Positions 39,125-49,280 of a DNA stretch of 64,000 nucleotides are shown one piece after another. The stretch lies in the NCBI RefSeq assembly GCF_000400465.1, contig NW_008806280.1:1-64000 (forward strand). The letters are read 5' to 3'. The stretch's first letter is position 1, and every line of letters begins with the position of its first letter. The notes beneath the pieces were generated by a model, which worked only from the letters and a program-made list of their open reading frames with translations, was not told where the DNA came from and made no database searches. The translations under genes were made by a program, and so were the position numbers. The stretch is from Wallemia ichthyophaga EXF-994. Its lineage: Eukaryota > Basidiomycota > Wallemiomycetes > Wallemiales > Wallemiaceae.

Positions 39125-40745
39125 CTACACGCACTCCCTCCGCACATCTACAGTGCACTGCGTTCCAGCGGCAGCGAAATGCGCGCGGATGAGCTGAGAC
39201 GCGGACAGGGTGAGGTTGAAGATATCCACGTCGGAGGTCTCCTTCCCGACGAGCACTTTGAGCGAGACAAAGGAGGAGCCGAGTGAGTGTGCATTTGAGA
39301 TTCCAGTAGCCGACGAGAAAGAGGAAGAGCACGAGGAATTGCGAGCGAGATCCACACAACTCGCATCATCATCGAGCAGTGTCGTGCTAGCAGCGCCTGG
39401 TGTTATCTGGAAGATGCGCGGGAGGTCCAAGTGCTTGACTAGTGGGTGAGTCTCGATCTGTGCGAGTTTGTGAGTGTGCGCCCGCAAATGATAATCAACT
39501 CACCTCGCGCAACGCTTCACGCAGTATCGGGATCGTCGTAGACGTCGGCGCCGTCTGCAATAGGATTCGCGAGAGGGTGATCAGAGATGGGTATATCAGG
39601 TATCCGATGCATACTGCCATACAGCCCGCTATCACTTGGTCACAGATATGGTGGTGGGGGGGTGGTATGAGCGCGGCTGTGAGCCACATCGCACTTCCGA
39701 ACAGACTAATTAGGCAGCTATATGGATTGTTGATAAAGCTGGACATCTTGGGAGCGTTGTATAGCAGCGTGCCTGTGATGAGCGCTAGTGAGTGGTGGTT
39801 GTGGTAGTACTTGTTGGCAATATATGGTAGTATCGCAGAGAGCAGGATTAGATGAGTGGGGAAGGGAATACCATACTTGTGGTCATATTCATTGTATTCT
39901 CGGTAGTCATCTTCAGTGGAAGATATCAGCGCGTGTTCTACCGACTCCTTAGCAAGATAGGTCACGGCAAAGACTAAATAAATGACTTGCGTAAACAATG
40001 ATAGAGTTTCTAGCCTGCGTATCCCGAACGGCTTCTTGTACGTAGGAGACACCGTCCTGTACCAGTCGAACAGGTTGATGGAGATGAGCGATATGCTGTC
40101 GAATGTAATCAAGTAACCCATTCCAGTGGTCGATAGACTCTCAATTCGTTGTCCTGCAAGCCATAACCAGGCGCCGAGGAGTAATTCAACACCAGTGAAT
40201 GCAAATTTTCTCAAACTAAACGCTCTTCTTTCGAAAGTGGGTGGTGGGGCAGGTTTGCTGTCCTTTGTTTTGGCAAAGTTGGAGGATAACTTGGAAGACA
40301 CAGCGCTGTTCACAGTCACGGTGGGGTCGTTGAAGCTAAAAAAAGCATGAGATAGTGAACGCTTATGGTGGTGCTTGCGTCGATTAGGCTTATCTGAAGA
40401 AGGAGTAGTGTTAAGAGAGGGAGTGAGAATTTGATTGGGTGGAGTGAAATTCAAGCTGTTTGAGCTTGTCTTTGTATTCAACTGTGTGTCTGGGTGCGGA
40501 TCCTCAAGTAAAGTGCCCATTGAGCCGACAGCGCCGACAGAACTGAACATTCTCTTATGTGAAGGCAGTAAGGGTATTATATTCACATCCTCATTCTCTA
40601 CGTCGTCTGTGCTGTTCGCAACGGTTGCGCCATCCAAAGGCTCCCAGATTGAATGCTTCTTGATATGGTTAGAATTAGTAGAGCCAGGCTGCCTTGGAGA
40701 GCCACTGCCAACATTCCCCTTGTACTCCTGCAATGGCGAATTCAT
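39125..40745 (-). CDS. ZRG17: Cation-diffusion-facilitator-type zinc transporter, Zrg17-like
   Basis: Predicted 524-residue membrane protein resembling Zrg17, which forms an ER zinc transporter with Msc2/Cis4. Exons 40745-39504 and 39457-39125. The N-terminal 150 residues are cytosolic, Ser/Asn-rich and include a basic His-rich patch (NRRKHHHKRSLSHAFF). About six membrane segments follow (AFTGVELLLGAWLWLAG; GYLITFDSISLISINLF; LSLFTQVIYLVFAVTYLA; LILLSAILPYIA; ISLFGSAMWLTAALIP; VIAGCMAVCIGYLIYPSLI). The C-terminal domain carries the CDF-like fold (HPLVKHLDLPRIF). The typical intramembrane HxxxD zinc site is reduced, as is known for Zrg17-type subunits, so it may work only as a heterodimer. Confidence 0.8.
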
Positions 40746-40824
40746 TTAATCAATTTGACAGTGACGGTACACGGTTCAAGTTGCACACCCAGGATATCGT
40801 AATTGATAAGAAATTAAATTTAAA
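40746..40824. promoter_or_regulatory. Shared divergent promoter ZRG17-like / WW protein
   Basis: Seventy-nine bp between start codons, AT-rich toward the plus-strand gene (AAATTAAATTTAAA just before its ATG). Confidence 0.5.
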
Positions 40825-41591
40825 ATGAGCGCATCAGTGTTATCGCAGCAGGCGCGTGATGAGCGTGATTTACGTGTTCCATCCAGCACACCGCCTCCAC
40901 TGCCAGAAGAAGAAGAGCCTCCATTGCCAGACGAGGAGGAGCCCGTGTTGGAACAATCAGAGAGCGCAGGGAGCTCAGAAAATCCCCAGCAATCCCACCA
41001 ACCCCATCCTCAAATCTTACACGGAAAGAACGGCTGGTCAGCCATCTACGAGCCAAATTCATCGCAATACTACTACTACAATCAATCTACGGGCGCAACG
41101 ACCTGGCAAAATCCATTCTCTAATATAAATCCACAACATGACTCAATCAATACAAACAAACGCGAATTCTATCATGAAGAAGATGACGCGATTGATCCCG
41201 AGTTGGCCCATTTGATGCCCTCATCCAGTACTGATCCTGCTGGGTTTGTCCAGGCAAAGTTCAACGCTCGCACCGGTCAGTTCAACAGCAAAAGTTGGCA
41301 GACACCCGAGCACGTCTCCGCAATCAACAAGTCCAGGCGGCAACAAGGTGTGTAGACTATATATCAAATCTACCACCCCTTACCCACCTCACAGCTGCTT
41401 TCTTTGATCTCGATGCTTTCGAGAGGCAGAGAAACGACGACCATATGGCGAAAAAGGCTAAAATTGATGAGTTGGGTAAGGACAGTGTCAAGCCTAAGCT
41501 CTCAAAGGATCAAGTCAAGATGTATAAGGAACAGAAAGCAGCCAAGAGGTACAAAACCAAAACCGACTGGCTTGTGAATGACGATAAGTAG
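40825..41591 (+). CDS. WW-domain nuclear protein (splicing-associated type)
   Basis: Predicted 239-residue protein with one WW domain. Exons 40825-41347 and 41395-41591. The N-terminus is acidic and Pro-rich (PPPLPEEEEPPLPDEEEP), the WW domain reads GWSAIYEPNSSQYYYYN to TTWQNPF (about residues 70-100). The C-terminal part has AKFNARTGQF, AAFFDLDAFERQRND across the splice junction, and a basic coil (KMYKEQKAAKRYKTKTDWL). This layout fits fungal WW proteins found with spliceosomal components (S. pombe Dre4-like). The exact orthologue is uncertain. The stop lies 22 bp from that of the convergent dehydrogenase gene. Confidence 0.72.
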
Positions 41592-41613
41592 TATAACTAG
41601 CTGATTACTTCAA

Positions 41614-42979
41614 TTAGTGGCCAATCTGGTACACCTTGTAGCCTATCAACTCGAGCTGCTTCACATCCACAATCAAATGACCATCTAATACCCATCCCGG
41701 GGGGTTTATTTTTTGGTAAATCGCATTCCAATCGATTTGGGTATAAAATTCATCCCAGTTTGTTAGTAAGAGGATGCAATGTGTATTGATTGCTGCTTCA
41801 TCTATCGACTGACACGGTTCTACTTTTTCACTGGCATCAAACTCATTAATAATTTGCCAAGATGTGACAACGGGGTCGTAGACTGAGAAGTGTATATCGG
41901 GAAGCTGTCTGAGCAGCTCCTTAATAACTCTGATAGAAGGACTAAGTCGGAGATCGCCTGTATCTTTTTTGAAAGCGAGTCTGGCGTGGGTGTGAGGTGC
42001 AAAAAATAAAGAGTGAAAATCTGGACACCCACCCTAACACAGTGATTTTGACAGATTCGATACCCACCACGATTTCTTTGACGCGTTGTATGAATCTGTG
42101 CAACTGATAGTCATTCATCTCAATCACACTGTTCCAGTAGCGAGCTACGTGGTGGAGGTTGAGAGATTCGCAGAGATAGACGAGCATACGCAGGTCCTTC
42201 TCCAAACACGAGCCACCGAAGGCGAGGGAGGGAGAGAGGTACTCGCCTCGAATTCTTCGGTCTGTGGATAGCGAGTGGGTGAGTTGAGATATGTTTGCCC
42301 CGCTAGCATCGCAAATGGCAGTGAAGGAATTGATAGACGATATTCGCTGCGCTAGGAGAGCGTTGCTTGCCAATTTAGACAGCTCCGTTGAGTAGATGGA
42401 CTGAGTGAGAATTTTCTCGCGCGGCACCCAGTTGGCATACAGGCCGATAAGAGTGTCGCGCGCCCGCAGGCCACTCTCGCTCCCATCGCAGCCAACAAGC
42501 ACTCTATCGGGGCAAAGGGCGTCTCGAATGGCACTCCCTTGGCTGAGGAATTCGGGGATGGAGAGGATATCGAAGTGAGTGGGGTGGGCGAGAAGGGCGT
42601 GTGTGATTTGCGTGCACGTGTTTAATGGGAATGTGGACTTTTCGACTATTATTTTGCGCTGAGGGGAGCCGCATGTGTTGTGGAACATATCCAGAGTATC
42701 CGCGAGGAGAGAGGAGTGACTGAAATTGATGCAGAGGATAATGATGTCTGCAGTGTCTAAGCAGCGTGGCGAGGCTGTGAAGTGCACGTTGCTTTCCCTC
42801 AGCAATCCCTCCAAGCCCGGCTCAAAGAACGGTGGATCATGCCGAATCCAGCGATCGACTTTGACCAATTCCTTATCGTAGATGACGACATTTGCGTATT
42901 TCGATAAAACCGATCCAACGACCACACCGACCAATCCACTGCCCACGACAACCACGCTGAGCACATGACCGTTCTTCAT
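41614..42979 (-). CDS. UDP-glucose/GDP-mannose dehydrogenase-family enzyme, probable UDP-glucose 6-dehydrogenase
   Basis: Predicted 437-residue NAD-dependent nucleotide-sugar dehydrogenase. Exons 42979-42033 and 41980-41614. Rossmann strand VVVVGSGLVGVVVGSVL begins at residue 9, so the ATG is right at the domain edge. Family motifs: VEKSTFPLNTCTQI, SIPEFLSQGSA, YSTELSKLASNALLAQRIS, AFGGSCLEKDLRML with the catalytic Cys, and GLAFKKDTGDLRLSPSI across the junction. The product would be UDP-glucuronate, precursor for xylose and glucuronate in fungal walls or capsules. Whether the substrate is UDP-glucose is inferred. Its ATG is only 8 bp from the EOS1 start on the other strand. Confidence 0.85.
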
Positions 42980-42987
42980 AAACAGCC

Positions 42988-43689
42988 ATGGCCGCTATCT
43001 CAGATGATGAGCAGACGGAGAGCGAGCCACCGCCATACGCGGCTGTGACCGCGGCAGCGACGGCGCCGGCGTACACGAGACACAGAAACAGACAGCGGCA
43101 GCCTCAGCCAGCCACCGCCACCAGAAGCAGCACAAACACACCGATTTCACTCACACTCATCTATCAGCTACTCCAGCTAACGTCTCTTCTGCCCGCTCTC
43201 ACGGGCGTCCTCTACCTTCTCATTAGATTCTCGCTGCACACGCTCCCAGCTCCTAATCCTTCGCGCATCGAGTACCTCGCTTCAACCCCATGGGCGGTGC
43301 TTACGGCCGTTTACAGCTTCCAGATTATCAGCAGCATGCTACACAGGTGGAAGCAGTACTACCACCCCATTTCCGTCATTATCCGCCTCCTCTCGATACA
43401 GGCTGCGTCGTTTCCGTGGATCAGAGTCACCCTGTGGCTGTGCTCTACGCCTGAGAAACCCCTGCTGGCGTGGATGGTCGTCGCTATCACCACCGCCGTC
43501 TCCAGCTCCATCGCCCGGTGGTACATCAGCAATCTCAGCAGCACACAGTCTGCGCGTCATATCGATGTTGCTCGGCTGGTTACTAGGACCATTCTCCCCA
43601 TCTCCACGCTCTCCCTTTTCAGCCTCTTCCTGCTTCTTTACGATCTCTACTATACCAGAGTCTCGCTTCAAGTGGCAATGGCGCTTTAG
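42988..43689 (+). CDS. EOS1: N-glycosylation protein Eos1-like membrane protein
   Basis: Intronless 233-residue protein with an Ala/Thr/Arg-rich soluble N-terminus (about 60 residues) and four to five membrane segments. The block SRIEYLASTPWAVLTAVY followed by SSMLHRWKQYYHPISVIIRLLSIQAASFP matches the conserved core of the fungal EOS1 family (ER protein, linked to N-glycosylation and oxidative stress tolerance in yeast). The start ATG is the only Met in the first 110 residues, which supports it. The last codons and stop lie in a tandem repeat (see separate entry). Confidence 0.72.
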   Translation: MAAISDDEQTESEPPPYAAVTAAATAPAYTRHRNRQRQPQPATATRSSTNTPISLTLIYQLLQLTSLLPALTGVLYLLIRFSLHTLPAPNPSRIEYLASTPWAVLTAVYSFQIISSMLHRWKQYYHPISVIIRLLSIQAASFPWIRVTLWLCSTPEKPLLAWMVVAITTAVSSSIARWYISNLSSTQSARHIDVARLVTRTILPISTLSLFSLFLLLYDLYYTRVSLQVAMAL

Positions 43690-43735
43690 CACTGGCAATG
43701 GCGCTTTAACACACTGGCAATGGCATTTACTACAC
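43673..43735 (+). repeat. Three tandem ~21-bp repeats spanning the EOS1 stop codon
   Basis: Units begin TGGCAATGGC at 43673, 43693 and 43715. The first two share TGGCAATGGCGCTTTA and then GC or AC; the third diverges after the shared 10 bp. The EOS1 stop (43687-43689) lies in the first unit, and a second TAA in the corresponding place of unit two. Confidence 0.85.
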
Positions 43736-43834
43736 GAAAATCCTAATACACTAATCTTTATACTCACCTTTACTTCTCTACTCATACCTTTGCGTTCATA
43801 TGTCGTCTTTTTTTTTCACTCATGCATTCTCTAT

Positions 43835-46800
43835 TTATACATTGCTAAATAAACTACTGCGCACGCTGCCAACGAGATCCTTAAGCACGGCACTGCTCAC
43901 TGTCTTCTTCTTGGGCGACGGTGACGGCGACGGCGACCTCACCAACTCGTCCTCCCTCTTGCGCTGTCTGCTGGATTGTTCGTGAGCAACTCTGACGCCC
44001 TCGGCCATTCTTTCGAGCTGCAACACCACGCGACGCGTCCTCTTCACTATATCTGTCTGCTCCACCAGCTCTTCTTGGTTGAGGGATACCCCATCGCGCA
44101 CGACAAACGTTTCGTCTGCCGGGTGGCCAGAGAAGACTATGTCGAGTATGCGAGTCATCACATACACAGTATCGGCGTGGCTGCCATCCCACCCGGCTAT
44201 CTCTGCGCGCAAGAGGAGCACATCGGGCTCAAAGTCGAAGCGTTCGTCGTCGAGCCACTCAATCAGTGTGGTGGGGAGGGGGATGCTTGTGTGGGTCAGG
44301 GTGGTTCTCCAGATGTTAAAAGCGAATAGCTCTTACCTCTCTTTCACGTTCGCATTCAATTTCACACCCACACTCTCCTTGAGCAGAGGTAGTGTGCGTG
44401 TCTCCGTCGGCGCCTCATCGCCATCCGCACCCGCACACAGCATCTGCACCGCCTCGTTCGTTGCCCGTATCGCCTCGTTGAGTATCGCGATCGACGAGTC
44501 CACCAAGGCGATCGCTATGTGGTGCGCATAGGGCATGTGATGGATGGCAAGTACACTAGCCAACGCGACTGGCGAGAACACCGCCGATACACGCCTAGGT
44601 GTGGTTGTTTGGTAGTGTCGCACCCCCACATCCACACTCTCCAAGAGAGTGTGCAGTTGGGAATCGAACGAGTGCGGGGCGATCTGGAGGTATTTCAAAT
44701 GTAGTGCGGGTGTGTTCAAATTCGAGCTCAAGCACTGCAAAAACCAAGTGAGCTATGGTTTCACTCATCATGGTAGCTTCACTCACCTCGACAGCCTCGC
44801 TCTCACACCACGATAGCACCACGATAGTGGGTATAAAGGTGCCGTACGCTAAACGCCCCGCTACACGCTCCATCCTCCTTTTATCATTATTGAGTGTTCG
44901 CGCTCTCTCTTTTTCCGACTGCTGTCTCGCCAGCTCGCGCGAGCATTCAAAGAAAACAATAGCGGTAGAGGCGGGTGGCTGGAGTGCGAGTGCGAGTGTG
45001 AGTGTGAGTGTGGTTGTGAGTGTTAATCACCCCTTCAATCAGCTACTACCCACCTTCTCGCTATTCGCATACAACGAAAGCTGCGAGTTGGCTTGATTAA
45101 AGTCGCCAACATCTGCACCGAAACGCGTGCGCAGCCATGAGCTGGAGGAGGAAGAGTCGTCGTGGGTGTACAGCCCCACATCCACACTCGCAAAGTGTTT
45201 CAGGAGTGGGTTGCTGTGTATAAACCCAGCCACGACAGTCAACGCACCACCTCGATTCCACAACTCGCTTCTCTGCTGTACGTGCTGAAGAAGGGAACTC
45301 TCTGTCAGAGTTATCGACAAGATAAATAAGCCGCTCACCTGCTGCAACGTGTGCTCCATCTCTGAATCGCTCAGTCTGAGTCTGAGTTGATGGAGAGGTG
45401 AATGGTGAAAAGCCACCTCTTCATCCTCGTGATCGAAAAGCTCCTCTGCATCTTGTTTGTCTTCCTCATCCTCTTCATCCGGCAGGGTGAAAGCCGGGGT
45501 CGTGCCACCCCTCCCAAAGGAAAGACCCTCGACAGCCATTCTAAACTGCTTGAGACGCTCCTGGTCAACATCGCGCGCAATGACGCGTGCCACTGCAGCC
45601 GTCTTCCACAGACGCAGACAACGCAAAATCAGCCTGCGTCGCCTGTACATGGCTGCTACCTCTCGCAGCACGCACGACCGCACAGCCGCAGCCACCGTCT
45701 CGTCGAGAATGCGGTCGGTGAGTTTTGTGCATGTCGTGTGAGTGAGCTCGAGCCGTTCTCGTTCTCTACCTCGCTCTTCCTCCCTCGTTTTCTTGCGCTC
45801 CTCTTCTTCAGCTCGCAAACGCCCTTGTAGCTTGCGGTTTTCTGATAAACGCCTCCGCGATTGTGCTGCACGTGCTAATTGAGCTGCTTCCGTCGCTTCT
45901 GCCGCTTCTGCTGCTTTTTGTTTCTTCTGCCTCTCCCGCTCCTCTTGCTGCTGCTGGCGGTGTTTCTCGTCGAGGTCATTATCAGGTTGAACATCAGGTT
46001 GGGCACCTTGTCCTTGTCCCTGTGTGCTGGGTGGGGTGAATGCATTAGCAAACGCACCTGCAGTTTCAGTACCAGTGCCAGTGCCACTCCAGCTGAACGC
46101 GTTGGAAGACGGAGCGCCCTGTGTGTGCTGCGTAGTCTGTCTAGGTTGGAAGGAGAAGGCTGTTGCGATGGGTTTGGGAGGAGGGGGCATGAGGGAGGTC
46201 GGAGAGCTGTTAGAGTGATTGTGACTGCTAGTGCCCGTATCAGTACCCGCACTAGTTCCATAACCATAGCCTCCACCGCCACTGTCAATATTCGCATTTG
46301 TTTTGGTCGATGGCATTGTGAAAACTGGCGCAGATGGTCTAAGCGAGGACAAAGACGCTGGTTGGCTCTTTGGGATATCACCAGCCACAACATCGACACC
46401 GATATCAAAATCAATGGCTAGAGGGGTATCTATAACATCCCGCGCACTGAGCCTGCCTCTCTTGGCAGATACGAGACGAGACTTGCAGTGAGGGATAGTC
46501 GGACCCGAGTCGTTGACCTGCGACTGTTTGTTTACTCTAACGGCTGTGGGCGGGGCTTCGTCATTTCCATTATCATTATCTTTCTCATTCTCGCCGCCCC
46601 TCTCCACATCCAGCCCGAGGTTCTCCGCCTCGCGCGCGACATGCAAACCGTCGTCGCATCCGAGCACACTGACGAGGTCAGCGACGGGATAAGCGCGGTA
46701 TTTGCTCGGGTAAGCGACGCGCATAGCCTTGAGGGCGCCTCTGCGCACGCTGCTGAAGGAGGGTTCGAGAAGGCACGCCATAAGGAAAGGGGTGCTACTC

Positions 46801-47748
46801 GAGCGGATAAGTTTGAAGAAGCGCGAGTATCCATTAGGGCTAGACACCGTATTATGGGGGCGTCCTCGTACGTCAGCCTCGTTCGAGCGGCGGGCGAGAG
46901 CGTGAAATTTGAGTGCGAGTTGAATGGGCTGCGAGAGGTAGAGTGAGGTGGGGAGGCGTTCTGCAGCAGCAGCAGTGCTAGAGTCGCGCAGATGAATGAG
47001 GAGGTGGTAGGCTCTGAACTCTGCTTCGTTCGGGAGTGTTTCGCCCGTGCTGGCCCGCCAGTCGTCGTAGAACTCCGTCAAGCTCAGCAACACCTTGCTC
47101 AGCTGCTCCAGCTCCTGCTGGTCAGACCACCCAGTGCGCTCGCATAGCTCGTGCAGGCAGAGGATGTGGTAGCGGGCTATGCGCTCGTGGCACTCGACGG
47201 CAACGCGGTCGCGGATGTGCTGCAGAGTGAAATCCTGTCGTATAGAGCGCGTCCTGTCGCGAAGGAAGTGGTGGCTGTCGTGCAGGTCTGCGTCTTCTGC
47301 GAGGATCGTGTGGAAGAGATAGTCGAGTGTTTGCTTGAGCACCGGCGCTGGGCGTACATCTGACGGCAGGCTGGCTTCGTCGCCGGCAGCTGGCCTGTGG
47401 AATGTCTTCACGGTGCGCGCGGGATTCGCCTGGCGCGGGTGCTCTGCGTATACCTCCCACTTATCCAGATTGAGCTGGTACTCGCGCTCGACGCGTTCAA
47501 ACAGTGGACACATGGTGGTACACGTTCCTCGCAGCGTTATCGCATCGCTCAGACTCATTCCCCCTTGGCTCGGATCGGGGATTTGGCCATCTCTAATGGC
47601 TTCGAGTCGCTCGACTTCTCGGTGCGCGCGCAGCTGGGTAAGCGGGTCAGACGGGATTCGAACGCAGAGCCCTGCACACCTGCTGGTATTGCGTCTTGTC
47701 GGCGGTGAATCTGCTGCCTCTGTCGGTGGTGAGATGACCGTCAGCCAT
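43835..47748 (-). CDS. SAC3: TREX-2 scaffold Sac3/GANP
   Basis: Predicted 1211-residue nuclear mRNA-export scaffold. Exons 47748-47680, 47633-45339, 45284-45054, 44978-44787, 44734-44337 and 44285-43835. The Sac3 domain starts GTCTTMCPLFERVERE, with ECHERIARYHILCLHELC and ARRSNEADVRGRPHNT further on. A long low-complexity middle follows, including Phe-containing repeats (FSFQPRQ, AFSWSG), then a basic coiled coil (KKQKAAEAAEATEAAQ). A GANP-like C-terminal part follows. The 75-nt intron at 44979-45053 joins AAG to CCA in phase and links two long ORFs that would otherwise look like separate genes; the 35 codons between have no stop. The last acceptor is 44286 (51-nt intron); an in-phase alternative gives a 30-nt intron. 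No Sus1- or Cdc31-binding helix was assigned. Confidence 0.85.
44982..45023. repeat. GAGTGY simple repeat inside a SAC3 intron
   Basis: About seven imperfect copies of GAGTGC/GAGTGT on the plus strand (CACTC units in the sense of SAC3). It explains why this intron is 75 nt rather than about 50, and it supplies several CTCAC branch-like motifs. Confidence 0.9.
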
Positions 47749-47758
47749 TAAGATAACA

Positions 47759-48378
47759 TCAACGACGTAAAAACCTCTTTATTGGCTCAAATACAAATAC
47801 ACTGAATCTTGGGCTGTAGTATAAGCAAGCGAGTATTCTAACTGGGAGAAGTACCTGTGATAGGTCGGGAGTGAGAATTTTCACCTTTTGTGACGACACA
47901 CACTAACCTTGGTTATCGTGTATGCTGCTATGGCTTCAGAGATGTGTGCTGTGTATCTGCCACTGCCGTCCCACTTGTTCTCCTCATCTTGCCAGAGATT
48001 GTAGCGCTGTCTGAATCTGTCGAGACGACGCTCACCCTCCTCGCAAGCAGCACGAGTCCAGCTTCTTATGTCATTGGTGTTATCGCAGCTATCTGCTCCC
48101 CACAACCACTCTAGACTACGCTCGCCTACGCCGAACCAGTGCAACCCCCCAAAGATAGCAATCACGGGAAAAATAGCTGTCAGCTCGTGGAGAATGGCGA
48201 ATGAGGCGCTGAGGCTGATTGGGTCTGTGCCTGTGCGTTGACTGAGGTGTTGCAGGCGTTGAGTGTAGGTGTGAGTGCTCTTGTGGCGTACTTGGTTTGA
48301 TTTCGGTACTCTGGGTGCTCTAAGTACTCGAGATAGTCCAGATACTCCAAATCCCCGGAATCCAGTCCAAATCAGCAT
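47759..48378 (-). CDS. MRX11: Mitochondrial membrane protein, Mrx11-like
   Basis: Predicted 188-residue protein. Exons 48378-47908 and 47854-47759. The Arg-rich start (VLRAPRVPKSNQVRHKS) fits a mitochondrial presequence. The core DPISLSASFAILHELTAIFP begins a membrane segment and is the hallmark of a fungal mitochondrial family that includes yeast Mrx11. The second exon gives ITKVLLPVRILACLYYSP, the matching C-terminal membrane helix. The function is not well established; yeast Mrx proteins associate with mitochondrial gene expression complexes. Only 10 bp separate its stop from the SAC3 start codon on the same strand. The first of two adjacent apparent Met codons is GTG, so the ATG at 48378 is used. 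Confidence 0.65.
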
Positions 48379-48607
48379 CACTAACGCCGTGAAAGAGAGA
48401 GGGAGGAGAGGTAAGGAATTGAATGATCTAATATCCCAAGCATCTTTTATATACGCTCCATATTTTATATTCGATTAAATTAGAAAAATTTCGCCTTCAA
48501 ATTTAATAGTCTTCCTAACTTCCCTCTTAGCGACCGACGACTCAAATCACGAGTGAGGGAGGGTTTAAATAGCGTTGGGCGTTACTCACACTGCACTCAC
48601 AGCCAGG

Positions 48608-49148
48608 ATGTCTTCTGCAGCCCACGCCAACCCAGCATTCTCCAAGAAGAACAAAGGTTCCGAAGGTATCAACTCAAAGCTTCAGCTCGTTGTCAAGTCG
48701 GGCAAGTACACGCTCGGCTACAAGTCTGCATTGAAGCAATTGAGATCTGGCAAGGGTGAGTTTTGATTATTATAAGAATACTCAGTCGATTATCTGGCAT
48801 CGCACAGCGTGACTCAAGGTCGCTGCTAGAACTGGAGCCTCTGTTAATCACATTTGGCTGAGAAGGTTCTCTCTTACTCCCCACTAACACTCTCTCTCAG
48901 CCAAGCTCGTCCTCATCGCAGGCAACTGCCCACCTTTGCGCAAGTCTGAGCTCGAGTACTTTGCCATGCTTTCAAAGACAGCTGTTCACCACTACTCGGG
49001 CTCAAACGTCGCCCTCGGTACCGCTGCTGGTAAGCTTTTCCGCGTCGGTGTCCTCACCATCCAAGACCAAGGTGACTCTGACATTGTGAGTTGAAAATTT
49101 TACCCCTTTCTATGTCTTACACACCAACAGCTCTCATCATTCGAATAA
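48608..49148 (+). CDS. RPL30: 60S ribosomal protein L30 (eL30)
   Basis: Predicted 116-residue ribosomal protein. Exons 48608-48755, 48901-49085 and 49131-49148. Joined: [20 protein letters not shown], then [38 protein letters not shown], and [21 protein letters not shown]. The first intron is 145 nt, about three times the window average; ribosomal protein introns often carry regulatory elements or snoRNAs, and yeast L30 represses splicing of its own message by binding near the 5' splice site. I found no convincing C/D or H/ACA boxes. The 5' region 48500-48607 is T/C-rich, common for ribosomal protein promoters. Confidence 0.96.
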
Positions 49149-49280
49149 GTTTGTTGATTGATTTGTAACTGGAGTCATTTATTGGATTGAGTCGAATACG
49201 AAGAGGTGTGTTTTGAGTGTTTATACTCCCGAGTGCCATGTCTTTTAGCTATAATGTCGAATAAATAAATACAAGTGCTT

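Noticed and set aside
44286-44336. 30-nt intron ending at 44307 in SAC3
   Set aside because: Too short compared with all others; the in-phase acceptor 21 nt further gives a normal 51-nt intron, though both keep the frame.
43835-44873. Separate gene starting at ATG 44873
   Set aside because: The ATG is in frame with 35 upstream codons and a good acceptor that connect it to SAC3 exon 3; it is better explained as the SAC3 C-terminus.
45879-46421. 180-codon plus-strand ORF inside SAC3
   Set aside because: Antisense to the low-complexity middle of SAC3, with composition mirroring that repeat-like region.
47654-47664. Intact tRNA gene at the SAC3 intron
   Set aside because: Only a B-box-like stretch is present; no A box, anticodon arm or acceptor stem fits within range.
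48756-48900. C/D snoRNA in RPL30 intron 1
   Set aside because: One CTGA (possible D box) but no RTGATGA C box and no terminal stem that I can see.
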